Part shown: positions 21,313 to 31,733 of the stretch, piece by piece
Position numbering within the stretch: position 1 is the first letter of the stretch
Layout of the letters: each line of letters begins with the position of its first letter
From: Procambarus clarkii
Taxonomy: Eukaryota; Arthropoda; Malacostraca; Decapoda; Cambaridae
Assembly: GCF_040958095.1 (NCBI RefSeq)
Contig: NC_091214.1
Location: forward strand, 4,739,239-4,803,238
DNA: 64,000 bases
Direction: 5' to 3'
Notes under the pieces: model-generated
The model's input: the letters and a program-made list of their open reading frames with translations, nothing else
Told to the model about the DNA's origin: nothing
Database searches by the model: none
Translations under genes and position numbers: made by a program

Positions 21313-22234
21313 TTATTGAGAAAAGAAAAAAGATACATCTCAAAGGGATAGAGTAGCTTAGGCTATTTCTACCCCCCCCCCCCTATTTCAAGTCCCTCAA
21401 GGGGCGCTCAAATTCAGAGAGTACAAATACAAGAATCCCATTTAATATTTCAGGTTAATATAGTACTCTCTAAGAGTATAATAGAGTACATCCACCGCAC
21501 TAGTTTTTAACCCATTAACATTCCAAGATAATATCCTCACTCTACTTTCATCCATGATTAATAATAAAACTACCATTGGCCTGTCCGTCACATTCCATGA
21601 GATACGAGAGTTTCTTCGACACTCTCCCAACACTAACATTTTTGCTTTCTCTTCACTTGCACAACAGTTACTAACATCAAAGGAAATATTATTCATATCT
21701 ATTTTTCTTAATTCTGTCTACCGTTTTACTTTAACCTTTGTTTCGACATTTGTCACTACAGAAGCTTGAACACCGCTAACACTACTAGAAAGTTCATTTT
21801 CCTGACTATCTTCTATCATCAATACGTCATGTTCTTCCTTACTTTCTTCTACGCACGTTTCACTTTCTATTTCACGTCCTGTTTCACTTTCTATTTCACG
21901 TCCTGTTTCACTTTCTATTTCACGTCCTGTTTCACTTTCTATTTCACGTCCTGTTTCACCACCATCTTCACCCCGTCTACCCCTCCATAGCTAATTTCTC
22001 TAATGCCTCAATCCTCTGATATACTTTTTTTTTAGATAGTCCAATATTTAAGTACCAACCTCTGAGTTCACTATATTGTCCTGAATCTTGCCCTCACAAG
22101 GTTTTTTTTTCAGCGGCATTACCTACTTTCCCTAGGCTCGCCTTAAGTATCTCCGTTCCTTTCTCCCACACATTGTTCACAGGGGCTGTCGTTGGCTTCC
22201 AGCTGTTTCCTCCTCCTTCTGAGGAGGAAACAGT
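21313..22234 (-). pseudogene. Second LINE fragment: end of ORF1, start of endonuclease, 3' UTR
   Basis: Minus strand, from the right: a degenerate ORF1 end (22230-21770), which includes four 24-bp repeats reading ETGREIES. Near 21550 follows DESRVRILSWNVNGLKTSAV, the N-terminal motif of a LINE endonuclease (S/N-W-N-V-N-G-L). The sequence then jumps into a 3' UTR with poly-G and 'caataaacatacttgaa', a LINE 3' end I remember from decapods. So the RT is missing through an internal deletion. It lies between a broken A unit and the B2 array. The EN motif is clear; the 3' UTR call is from memory. Confidence 0.65.
21857..21952 (-). repeat. 24-bp coding repeat in the LINE ORF1 fragment (4 copies)
   Basis: 'gtttcactttctatttcacg' plus 'tcct' repeats at 21857, 21881, 21905 and 21929. 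Minus-strand reading is ETGREIES, an acidic/basic octad. Confidence 0.9.
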
Positions 22235-22235
22235 T

Positions 22236-22484
22236 TCCTCCTGAGCTTGGGAGTGTAGCGAGAGAGCCTGGGAGTGTAGCGAGAGAGCCTGGGAGTGTAG
22301 CGAGAGAGCCTGGGAGTGTAGCGAGAGAGCCTGGGAGTGTAGCGAGAGAGCCTGGGAGTGTAGCGAGAGAGCCTGGGAGTGTAGCGAGAGAGCCTGGGAG
22401 TGTAGCGAGAGAGCCTGGGAGTGTAGCGAGAGAGCCTGGGAGTGTAGCGAGAGAGCCTGGGAGTGTACCGAGAGAGCCTGGGAG
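22236..22484. repeat. Homogeneous 21-bp array, B2 (about 12 copies)
   Basis: Nearly identical monomers, all of the GAGAGAGCC type, ending at 'gagcttgaaggaaataatac'. On the left it abuts the LINE fragment through a short hairpin ('tttcctcctccttctgagga'). Confidence 0.95.
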
Positions 22485-23021
22485 CTTGAAGGAAATAATA
22501 CCCTGGACAGACCTTGGCGAGATTATATTTTTTTTATTTTTATTTACCATTTTATGCAAGTAGCATTGGGAGACGACCCCCAAGCCGCCTATAACTAATG
22601 CCTATGACCACCTATAACCACCCAAACCTCGTACCCGGAACTACCAATCACAACCAGTGTACTACCAATCACCAAATTATAGATTCTACGAAACCTATAC
22701 ATCCAAACCTTTTTCTCAATTTGCCACTCCGTAAAAACCGCAACTCTTTCGGCCTATCCAGAAGCGTACGAACCCAACCAACCCCCCCAACCCCATCGTG
22801 GATTATGCATATCAAAACGTCAGTATTATGGCGCTTTAATTTGTAAGAACACGTCCCATTTATTAACGGATTAGTCGACTCCGTCATAAATGTGACGTAT
22901 TGGGGCAAGAGGACTAAGCACAAGAAGTTGACATTTAAAAGAAAAAGACTTTTCTTCAACAGAGGACACACGGGGGGGGGGGGGGGCGGCTTGATCACCC
23001 CCCCCCCTGTTTGAGCACACA

Positions 23022-23113
23022 GGTCATGTAACAGGCGGTTGACAGGTCATGTAACAGGTGGTTGACAGGTCATGTAACAGGCGGTTGACAGGTCATGTAA
23101 CAGGCGGTTGACA
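23022..23113. repeat. 23-bp array in B2 (4 copies)
   Basis: Unit 'ggtcatgtaacaggcggttg' plus 'aca', exactly 92 bp, with the same left ('gtttgagcacaca') and right ('ggacttaa') borders as in the other B bodies. Confidence 0.95.
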
Positions 23114-23235
23114 GGACTTAAGGTGCTCGTCAATAAGCCGTCAAAACAACGGGCGACAGAAGTTTAGAAATAGCCAGACAGATCCTGCCCCCCCCCCTGT
23201 TATCCTTCATATTAATAATAACAATGAGACAAATG

Positions 23236-23735
23236 TAACAAGGGGTCAGTCTGTCAGGGGGTCAGTCTGTCAGGGGTCAGTCTGTCAGGGGGTCAGTCTG
23301 TCAGAGGTCAATCTATCAGGGGGTCAGTCTGTCAGGGGGGGTCAGTCTGTCAGGGGAGGTCAGTCTGTCAGGGGGGTCAGTCTGTCAGGGGGGTCAGTCT
23401 GTCAGTCTGTCAGGGGGTCAGTCTGCCAGGGGGGTCAGTCTGTCAGGGGGGGTCAGTCTGTCAAGGGGGGGCAGTCTGTCTGGGGGGGTCAGTCTGTCAG
23501 GGGGGTCAGTCTGTAAGGGGGGGACAGTCTGTCAGGGGGGGTCAGTCTGTCAGGGGGGGTCAGTCTGTCAGGGGGGTCAGTCTGTCAGGAGGGTCAGTCT
23601 GTCAGGGGGGTCAATCTGTCAGGGGGTCAATCTGAAGGAGGTCAATCTGTCAGGGGGTTAATCTGTCAGGGGGTTAATCTGTCAGGGGGTTAATCTGTCA
23701 GGGGTCAATCTGTCAGGGGGTCAGTTTGGCAGACG
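23236..23735. repeat. G-run minisatellite (about 30 copies of a 16-20 bp unit)
   Basis: 'gtcagtctgtca' separated by runs of 4-8 G. The period varies because of the G-run length. It is found only in B2. Repeated G runs with loops of about 12 bases could in principle form G-quadruplexes. Confidence 0.95.
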
Positions 23736-24215
23736 ATGTAGACTCTTAACCCCTTGACTGCGACTACCTAGCTTGCATAACTTTGGGTTCCTGCTATCCA
23801 AATTCCGTTGAAATCCATATATATCTGTATTGGAAGACAGTTTGGAAAGCAGACACGCAAGCACACAAACATGTACCCCCCCCCAAACACACACACGCAA
23901 AAACAAGCACGCACTCTCAGCTAACAATATATATATAGGTCATTCCGTGTGGACAGGCGGTTAATACCAACAGCCACAGTGACAGGACTTTGGAGCAATA
24001 ACACAGCTACACGCATCAATATCCCGGAGGTTCGCGGCCCCTATTCATGGCCCTCTGTGAGCACACAGGATACCTACACCTGTTTTGAATTAACCTCCTC
24101 CCCCACTTCCCCCTTTTGTCACCCCTTGTGTGTTTGTGTCTGTGTGTATACATGTAGCCATACACAAACACACACACACACGCGCAGCTGACTCCATACA
24201 CAGTTTTAAATGTAG

Positions 24216-24370
24216 ATATGATAGAGCCCAGTAGGCTCAGGAATCTGTACACCAGTTGATTGACGGTAGAGAGGCGGAACCAAAGAGTCAAAGCTCAACC
24301 CCCGCAAGCACAAATAGTTGAGTACAAATAGGTGAGTATACACACACACACACTCGTCACTCCCTTACCC
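24216..24370 (+). repeat. Short dispersed repeat with (AC)n end
   Basis: 'agcccagtaggctcaggaat', 'gttgattgacggtagagagg' and 'caacccccgcaagcacaaa', followed by 'gagtatacacacacacacac'. Minus-strand copies are listed under 14150. (CA)n tracts also lie just upstream at 24128-24183. Confidence 0.55.
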
Positions 24371-24840
24371 ACACACTCGCGAGAGAACAATCAAATCATG
24401 AGACCACCAAAGAATCATGCCTTGCACCACTGCAACCACGAAATGCTGCATCATCCACTTGCCTGAAACCCAACAGCATCACAGCATCACTGATGCCTCA
24501 CGTCCAGCCTCCTGGCGGTCTCATGCTCCTCAAAATGGGAACATGAGATGGAGATGACCTGACCAATTCATCACGCTGTAACCCCGAATGCCTAGAAAAC
24601 ATTTCTTCCCGCACCCCGACTTCCGCTCTTCACCAGAGAGTCGATAAAACCAAGAGTAGCGTGTAGGCGGATAATTCAGTTTCGTGGTTTAAAATGGACC
24701 GGTTCTTCCCCAGGACCTTCCCCCCTGGGACGATCCCCAGAGAACCAGACCCATTTGCAATCTTTCTGGTAAACTAATGTTTCTACCCCTTGTAAGTCTG
24801 AGATCCTTCGGTCAAGAATTTTAGGATTTGTTTTCATTGG

Positions 24841-25130
24841 CTTCCAGTACAGTGTGCTAAAATACGATTTTCTTACAGTTTAGTGTGCTAAAATACGATT
24901 TTCTTGCAGTTTAGTGTGCTAAAACACGATTTTCTTCCAGTTTAGTGTGCTAAAACACGATTTATTCCAGTTTAGTGTGCTAAAACACGATTTTCTTCCA
25001 GTTTAGTGTGCTAAAACACGATTTTCGTCCAGTACAGTGTGCTAAAACACGATTTTCTTCCAGTACAGTGTGCTAAAACAGGATTTTCTTCCAGTGCAGT
25101 GTGCTAAAACACGATTTTCTTCCAGTTTAA
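24841..25130. repeat. 31-bp array in B2 (about 9 copies)
   Basis: The same unit and flanks as in B1. One copy has lost a base (24961), and many carry 'tttagtgtgctaaaacacga' instead of the B1 variant, so the copies were homogenised separately. Confidence 0.9.
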
Positions 25131-25826
25131 TTTGGCCTGATATAGGCTGTTGCTTAAATTGAATGTCACCTTATATTATTACTAGGGGGAGGGGAGGGGG
25201 AGGGTCCTCTCATCTATTTTCCAATCCAAGTGCAGCCTCTATCCCCGTCTCTTCAACCCTTTACCTTTCCAGCTAATTAACTAACCCGGACGTAGGTTCG
25301 TACCCTCATCTCGGCCCTTGTGGATTTGTTCTTTCTCTCCCCTCCGTGACTCTCAGAATATGTCATAGAGAATTCACGGTCATCGTTTTCGAGAGAAAAA
25401 TGCAGGGACTCGGCCGGCAACCTTTCACCAATGTTGTGGTGGTGGTGGTTGTGTCACAGTTGGGCTGGACCTTCTCTTGAATAATAGGACCGACCACGAG
25501 TAGCCTATGTGCGTCCCATACCCCAGACCAACCATTTTGCAAAATTGGGGTAGTGTAGCACTAAGAATCTGGCCTCCAGCCTCATAGAAACAACCTAACA
25601 GACAATCTATTTTTCTCTTTTACTTCTTTATAATCAAAACGCTACAATAATGTAAGAACTCTAGTATAAACAAAAAATATAAAAATGCGCATATGACCAA
25701 ATTCTAACACTTAACAAATTACGGACTAAAGTCCCGAAGATTTAACCTAAATCAAACATGTTTTATGATGTTAAAATTCAAAGTTAATAACTTGACTCGT
25801 CTCTACACTGCGCCCTCCCCCCCACC

Positions 25827-26071
25827 CTGGGAGCCGGTCGGCCGAGCGGACAGCGCGTTGGACTTGTGATCCTGTGGTCCTGGGTTCGATCCCAGGCGCC
25901 GGCGAGAAACAATGGGCAGAGTTTCTTTCACCCTATGCCTCTGTTACCTAGCAGTAAAATAGGTACCTGGGTGTTAATCAGCTGTCACGGGCTGCTTCCT
26001 GGGGGTGGAGGCCTGGTCGAGGACCGGGCCGCGGGGACACTAAAGCCCCGAAATCGAATCAAGATAACCAT
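25827..26071 (+). mobile_element. tRNA-derived SINE
   Basis: The 5' part is tRNA-like: A-box-like 'cggccgagcgg', a GGA-loop-TCC anticodon-like stem with loop cttgtga, and a B-box 'ggttcgatccc' inside the paired arm CCTGG..CCAGG. A tRNA-unrelated body follows ('aggtacctgggtgttaatca', 'gggctgcttcctgggggtgg') and then a conserved tail ('ggaccgggccgcggggac', 'tcaagataacc'). It sits exactly between the poly-C of B2 and the hairpin segment. It has no full acceptor stem, so it is not a functional tRNA gene. Pol III would transcribe it from the internal A and B boxes. Confidence 0.85.
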
Positions 26072-26817
26072 CCTGCGTAGTGTTGCCAACGGCAACTACG
26101 TCAATGGTTATTGTAAGCCTTCAGTCCCCAGAGCTTTTTTAATATACGTAAGGTAATTTCCTTTTAGACAAGTTCCCCCCCCCCCCCCCCTCACAAGGAA
26201 AGGCGGCCAAATTAAGGTCCTGCTGGAGGTGTTGCAGCAGCCCTTTCTTCTAAGGCTTCCAATCGTCAAGAAAACGATGGACTTAGAATCCATTCCTAAC
26301 CTACCAGAGGACCCATAACAGAAAACGGAACAATACGTCACTGTTGAGAGTCGCTTTAATTTTCTAGTAGGAAAATTTTTGGCCTTATATAACGCACACG
26401 AGCCAGAAGCGATGTTCTTTGAGAGAAAAATGGAAGATCAAACGACGACAGCGATTTACACTCATCTTTACGATCTTCAATGATATATACTATATATATA
26501 CTGTTACTTTATTTTTTTAGGACCAATTCACTGTAATGTATGTCGCTGCTCTCATTATATAAAGATATAAATTTTAAGAAAAAGTTTAGAAAAAAAACAT
26601 TTATTTTCCCGTTTGTAAAATACTTAATAAACAATAAAATGTTTGTAAATAATTTTTAAAAGTATATAATGCAATTTCATTTTTTGTTTACTTACTTTCA
26701 TAAACATTTAATTATACATATATATCTTTAAACTATATTTGTATTTAAAGGCTGAAAATATGTCGACAAAAATTGACTTCTAATAGCAAACTAAATTATA
26801 TTGGTTATTTACGACGC
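26072..26817. repeat. A-type tail and AT-rich leader after B2
   Basis: Hairpin 'gttgccaacggcaac', poly-C, the tail subtype shared with 16116 and 40131, then an AT-rich leader. No gene. Confidence 0.8.
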
Positions 26818-27895
26818 ATAGCAAGAAATCCTGGGAGTGTAGCAAGTGAACATTGGAACGTAGCGAGAGAACATTGGAACGTAGCCCGAGAACATGGGAG
26901 CGAAGCGAGGGAACATGGGAGCGATGCGAGAGAGCCTGGGAGTGTAGTAAGAGTCTTTTCTTGATACCTGCTTGATGGAGTTCTGGGATTTCTTCGACTC
27001 CCCAAGCCCGGTCCGAAGCCAGGCTTGACATGTGAGAGCCTGGTCCACCAGACTGTTGCTTGGAGCGGTCTGCAGGCCCATATACCAACCACAGCCCGGT
27101 TGGTCCGGCCCTTCTTGAAGAAAACTATCTAGTTTTCTCTTCAAGATGTCCTTGGTGGTTCCGGCAATATTTCCTATACTCGCTTTGAGCATGTTGAACA
27201 ACCGTGGACCTCTGATGTTTATACAGTGTTCTCTGATTGTGCTTATGACACTCATGCTGTTCACCTGGGAGTGTAGCGTGAGAACATGGGAGTGAGAGAG
27301 TTCCCCGACATTCTGGGAGCAGGTCCTATACTGCCTCAGTAACGGTAGAATTTGAAGATGTTTCGAAATTAAATTAGGAATTTGAGAGCACTTTAATTAA
27401 AAAACATTATTATATCTGCGAGTGTTTGTGTATTGAGTCCCCCCCCCCCCGACGTAGTGTTGCCAACGGTAACTACGTCAATGGTTATTGTAAGCCTTCA
27501 GTCCCCAGAGCTGTTTTAATATACGTAAGGTAATTTGCTTTTAGAAACCCTCCCCCCCCCCCAAAAAAAAAAGAGGAGGCCAAATTAACGTCCTGCTGGA
27601 GGTGTTGCAGCAGCCTGTCCTTCTAAGGCTTCCCAACCTCAAGAAAACGGTAAAATTAGTGTCCTATCCTAACCAAGCCGAGAACCCATAACAGAAAACG
27701 GGACAGTTCTTCACTTTCGTGAGCTGCTTCCATTTTTAAATACGAAAATTTCCGGCCAAAGGTAATTCATACGAGTGAAAAATGACAGTCTTCGATAGGA
27801 AGACATGACGATAGCCTTTTTACTTCGTCTTAAAGATCTTAAGTAATAAGTGGTATATATTATTTAAAAAATTTAAGCGAACTCACTATACGTAA
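26818..27895. repeat. A unit 8, ended by a Penelope-like insertion
   Basis: A short array (26820-26955), a LINE fragment (26960-27267), poly-C and the hairpin, poly-C/poly-A, the tail, and the start of an AT-rich leader that stops at 'actcactatacgtaa' (27895). It is close to A5 through the whole tail, including 'aaccaagccgagaaccc'. Confidence 0.85.
26960..27267 (-). pseudogene. LINE ORF2 C-terminal fragment in A8
   Basis: An open minus-strand frame from 27264: MNSMSVISTIREHCINIR, LFNMLKASIGN, KDILKRKLDSFLQEGPDQPG, then TAPSNSLVDQAL. Substitutions (LKAS for LPAS) show drift. Confidence 0.6.
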
Positions 27896-28620
27896 GCAGG
27901 CGATGAGTCACAATAACGTGGCTGAAGTATGTTGACCAGACCACACACTAGAAATTGAAGGGACGACGACGTTTCGGTCCATCCTGGACCATTCTCAAGT
28001 CGATTGTGATGAGGAGGTAGGGACAGGCAATAAATAGGCAAGAGAGAGCTGAGGAGGAAAGTCAGGTGTAGGGGATAGTAGTAATGAGAACTGCAGCAGG
28101 CCTATTGGCCCATACGAGGCAGCTCCTATTATAACCACCGAAGGAGATAGTAATAGGAAAAAAGAAGAGGATAGCAAGGGAGCGTAGGAGAAGACAATGA
28201 ACAGAAAAAGGGAGAAGAGAGAAAGAAAAGGAAAGAGAAAGAAAGAAATGGAAGGGGGAAAGCTTATGTTAAGTCACGTTTGTTAGAAAGATTAGAACAT
28301 TTGAGTATATACTGTGAAAGGGAAGAGTCCACAGCAACAAAGCCAGGACTCAAGTTCATGTTGGGTACATTGTTTATAAGAGCCGATTCTACAAGACGGC
28401 GTCTGTGTAGAGTAGAGGCAGGAAAGATTATTTCGGAGGAAGACCAATCAATGGGATGATTAGAATCCCTCACATGGCAGAAGAGAGCATTGTTAGTGTC
28501 TGCAGACTTAACACTTCTCTTGTGTTCTTTAAGTCTGTCATTCAGTGTACGGCCAGTTTCGCCAAAGTATTGGAGAGGACAAGATGAACAGGAAATAGAG
28601 TAGACACCAGTAGACGTCAC
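27896..28620 (-). mobile_element. Penelope-like element 3' fragment
   Basis: On the minus strand a GIY-YIG domain (28620-28264) is followed by a purine/pyrimidine-biased 3' UTR, a stretch with 'gggccaataggcctgctgca', and an end with 'ggaccgaaacgtcgtcgtcc' preceded by the matching 'atggtccaggatgg' hairpin arm. RT followed by GIY-YIG is specific to Penelope-like retroelements, and their ends often carry hammerhead ribozyme motifs. Here the GAAAC and stem II parts look recognisable, but an intact CUGANGA box is not evident. The 5' part (RT) is missing, as expected for 5' truncation. Confidence 0.75.
28264..28620 (-). CDS. GIY-YIG endonuclease domain of a Penelope-like element
   Basis: A 118-residue frame. 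GVY at 5-7 (GIY), a CSSC pair at 11-14, YFG at 18-20 (YIG), the conserved Arg24 in GETGRTL, RLKEHKRSV (29-37), HVRDSNHPIDW (49-59), and the candidate metal-binding Glu78 in LVESALI followed by Asn83-Asn84. All expected GIY-YIG landmarks are present, including the CxxC of Penelope-type domains. The nuclease would cut target DNA to prime reverse transcription. The Met is probably not the real start: in a full element the domain is fused behind the RT. The frame is open to its stop, but without the RT it is a dead fragment. Confidence 0.8.
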   Translation of the reverse strand: MTSTGVYSISCSSCPLQYFGETGRTLNDRLKEHKRSVKSADTNNALFCHVRDSNHPIDWSSSEIIFPASTLHRRRLVESALINNVPNMNLSPGFVAVDSSLSQYILKCSNLSNKRDLT

Positions 28621-28942
28621 TTTTGGCTGGTGTGCGCACTATGGCCAAATTTGGACGTAATTTGAAATGAAATCGACTCACAAAAGTGACGTACTGTTCC
28701 GTTTTCTGTTTGAGTCGTCCGGCCGACTCTGTAAGGTTAGAATAGATGACTTTCAATTCACATTTTTCATAACGTTTTAAAACTTTATAAGAATTTCCTG
28801 CCCACCTTACCTATCAGAGGACCCTTAACTTACTGTTGTTGAAAAAAGAAATCCCAAATTTATTTTCATTTTCAAATTACGTCCAAATTCGGCCATACGG
28901 GCAAACGGCCAAAAGTAACGTTCTTTTTAAGAGGACAGGTTG
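28618..28942. mobile_element. Inverted copy of the MITE-like element at 17630-18012, truncated
   Basis: It reads as the reverse complement of the 17.6-kb element from 'gacgtcacttttggctggt' to 'ttaagaggacaggttgg'. The left terminal repeat is cut where the Penelope fragment begins, so the two junctions coincide. No coding capacity. Confidence 0.75.
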
Positions 28943-29121
28943 GAACCCACAACAGTCCGGTTGCCACTTCTTGAAGACAACAATCTAGTTTTCTCGTGAA
29001 GATGTCCAAGGTTGTTCCAGCAATATTACTCATACTCGCTGGGAGGATGGTGAACAACCGTGGACCTCTGATGTTTATGTTTTCTGATTGTGCTTATGGC
29101 ACCCATGCTGTTCACCTGGGA
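28943..29121 (-). pseudogene. LINE ORF2 C-terminal fragment in A9, truncated
   Basis: Minus strand: MFTILPASMSNIAGTTLDIFTRKLDCCLQEV from 29057. The downstream part is lost at the MITE junction. Confidence 0.5.
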
Positions 29122-30017
29122 GCGTAGCACGAGAACATGGGAGTGAGAGAGTTCTCCGACATTCTAGGAGCAGGTCCCAAGTTACCTCAGTATGGGTGGA
29201 ATTTGAAGATGTTTCGAAATTAAATTCGGAATTTGAGAGCAATTTAATTGAGGATTGTTCTTATATAAGCGAGTGTTTTATCTCCTACCCCCCTCCCCCC
29301 CTTCGTAGTGTTGCCAACAGCAACTACGTCAATGGTTATTGTAAGCCTTCAGTCCCCAGAGCCGTTTTAATATACGTAAGGTAATTTCCCTTTAGACGAC
29401 TTCCCCCGGCCCCCAATAGAAAAGGAGGCCAATTTAACGTCCTGCTGGAGGTGTTGCAGAAGCCCGTTCTTCTAAGGCTTCCCAACGTCTTGAAAACGGT
29501 TAAATTGGTGTCCTCTCCTAACCTACCTGAAGACCCATAATAGAAAACGGGACATTTCACTTTCGCGAGCCGCTTCCATTATCAGGCAAGAGAATTTCGG
29601 GCCTAAGGTAATTCATATGATTGAAATACGATAGTCTTCGAAAGAAGACTAAGTAAAAACGACCATAGCCTAGTCTTCAAAACCATCAGCATTATGAGCT
29701 ATATAATGTTTCAAAAATTAGAATATAGATTTTTTATTATAATCACACAAGGGCACTTGTTATTTAATTAGTTTTATATTACCATAAAAATTGACCAGAA
29801 CTCTTTGTATTATTATTTGTAGATTATTTAGTAAATAATAAAGTATTTGCAAATATCTTTTATTGGTATATATTAAAAATTTTATTCAAGCCTTGCAAAA
29901 CTTCTGTATAGCATATAACTATATATAATTAGCTTGAAACAATATTCGTATTAAAAGAAGAAAAAATAAAAAAAATTGACTTTTTATAGTAAACTAAATT
30001 ATACTGGTTATTTACCA
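28943..30017. repeat. A unit 9, partial (array missing)
   Basis: It starts inside a LINE fragment, then poly-C/hairpin ('gttgccaacagcaac'), the tail, and an AT-rich leader identical in type to 5939-6290. The 21-bp array and leader expected at its left are replaced by the Penelope/MITE block. Confidence 0.75.
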
Positions 30018-30454
30018 TGCATAGCCAGAGTACCTCAGAGTGTAGCAAGGGAACATGGGAGTGAAGCAAGAGAACATGGGAGTGAAGCAAGAGAACATGG
30101 GAGTGAAACAAAAGAACATGGGAGCGTAGCGAAGACCCAGGGAGTGTAGTGAATAAGCCTGAGAGTGAAGCTAGAGAGCCTGGGAGTGCAGCAAGAGAGC
30201 CTGGGACTGAAGCAGGAGAGCCTGGGAGTGAAGCTAGAGAGCCTGGGAGTGAAGCTAGAGAGCCTGGGAGTGAAGGTAGAGATCCTGGGAGTGAAGCTAG
30301 AGAACATGGGAGTGTAGCGAGAGAACGTGGGAGCATAGTGAGAGAGCCTGGGAGTGTTGAGTGTGCCTGGGGTCATAGCGAGATACCCTGGGAGCGTAGC
30401 AAGAGAACATGGGGGAGTAGAGAGAGAGAACATAGGAGCGAAGCGAGAGAATCT

Positions 30455-30751
30455 GCTTGATGGGATTCTGGGAGTTCTTCTATTCCCCAAGCCGGCCCGA
30501 GGCCAGGATTGACATTTGAGAGCTTGGTCCACCAGGCTGTTGCTTGGAGCGGCCCGCAGGCCCACGTATCCACCAACTACCCGGTTGGTCCGGCACTTCT
30601 TGAAGAAAACTATCTCGTTTTCTCTTTAAGATGTCCACGGTTGTTCCGGCAATATTTCTTATACTCGCTGGGAGGATGTTGAACAACCGTGGACCTCTGA
30701 TGTTTATACAGTGTTCTCTGATTGTGCTTATGGCACCCATGCTGTTCACCT
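30455..30751 (-). pseudogene. LINE ORF2 C-terminal fragment in A10
   Basis: An open minus-strand frame from 30749: MNSMGAISTIREHCINIR, LFNILPASIRN, VDILKRKRDSFLQEVPDQPG. It then shifts frame relative to the GLRAAPSNSLVDQAL segment. Confidence 0.6.
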
Positions 30752-30775
30752 GGGAGTGTAGCGCGAGAACAAGGG

Positions 30776-31733
30776 TGTTACGACCCTGGGTTCTTCAGTG
30801 GAAACCAGAGGTCAAAATTGCACTAATAAGCTACGTTAGAGTATCAAAACGCAACTCGATGTGTCTTTGTTTGTATCTTCCCTGCCAGACGTAAGACTAT
30901 TCTTGTTTCTCAAAGAGCATTAAAAGACTGAGCTGGGGGTTGATTATTAAATAATAACATATGCACCAACTATGTTTACTAATACTCTAATCATTTGTAA
31001 AGTAACAATATGTTGCATAGGGGAAGATTTTTAATGTGCTTAGCTGCACGATCATTTAGGTTCCTTCCGGCACCACCACATGCGTGAGCCCTAAGTTGGT
31101 CGCTGGGAGCGTTCTTCTTCTGGCTGGCGTTTGTGGGGACGAGACCTACTCTGTGGCTGCACCCCTACTCTCCTCCCTTCTCCTCTTACTTATTTCCCTT
31201 ACCTTAAGTTCCTATACCATTAAGTTAAGTATGGTGTTTTAAGTGTGCCTACTCTGGTAGTAACGATTGGTGAGACCTGGGGGTAGTATTTGCCAGTGTT
31301 TTGGGTACCCCTAAGTGTTGTGTTTTGCATTAGGGTACCACGTGGTCTCACTACCCTAAGCTGCATCCAGCTTCAGTGCTTATTCAATAGTAGAGCTTTA
31401 CCCTAGCTTGTGTTCAGTGTAAAACCTTGTATCCTGCTTATGTGGACCAAGGCTTTTAACGTATGGTAGTGTGGTAAAGTTATTATTGTTATTGGTGTGA
31501 ATGTATATGGGGGGCTGTTAAGGGGTTAATAAATATGTACATGAATTATCAGAGTATCGTTCTTCCTGTGTAGGAGATCTTGATCATTCCCTAGACTGAC
31601 CGTGTTGTGTAGCCAAGTAGTCAGCACTACTTCAAGTTTCCATGGGGGCCAGGCCTTACTGATCTCCCCAAATAGATACATCTTTATTCTGACTGACCTT
31701 ACCCCTGAATAGCACTAGTTTCCCCATAGTACA
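30776..31733. mobile_element. Probable solo LTR, 958 bp
   Basis: The insert begins TGTTACGACCCTGGG and ends CCCCATAGTACA, so it has TG...CA ends and a TGT(A/T)ACGACC start like the LTR at 57735. It splits 'gcgcgagaacatgggagaga' in the A unit. No exact 4-5 bp duplication is visible (aggg on the left, gaga on the right), so one edge may have mutated inside the simple GA tract. No internal region. Confidence 0.65.

Larger units (their letters stand above)
22485..25826. repeat. B unit 2 body
   Basis: Homologous to the B1 body, but its middle (corresponding to about 13090-14690 of B1) is replaced by a G-rich 16-20 bp array (23236-23735), a stretch with no recognised feature (23736-24215), and a short dispersed repeat with (AC)n. 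Homology resumes at about 24412 ('aatcatgccttgcaccactg'). Confidence 0.8.

Noticed and set aside
25827..25905. Possible tRNA gene (A and B boxes, anticodon-like loop with TGT)
   Set aside because: No matching acceptor stem, attached to a conserved SINE body, and a reversed copy with the same body at 49202. It is a SINE head.
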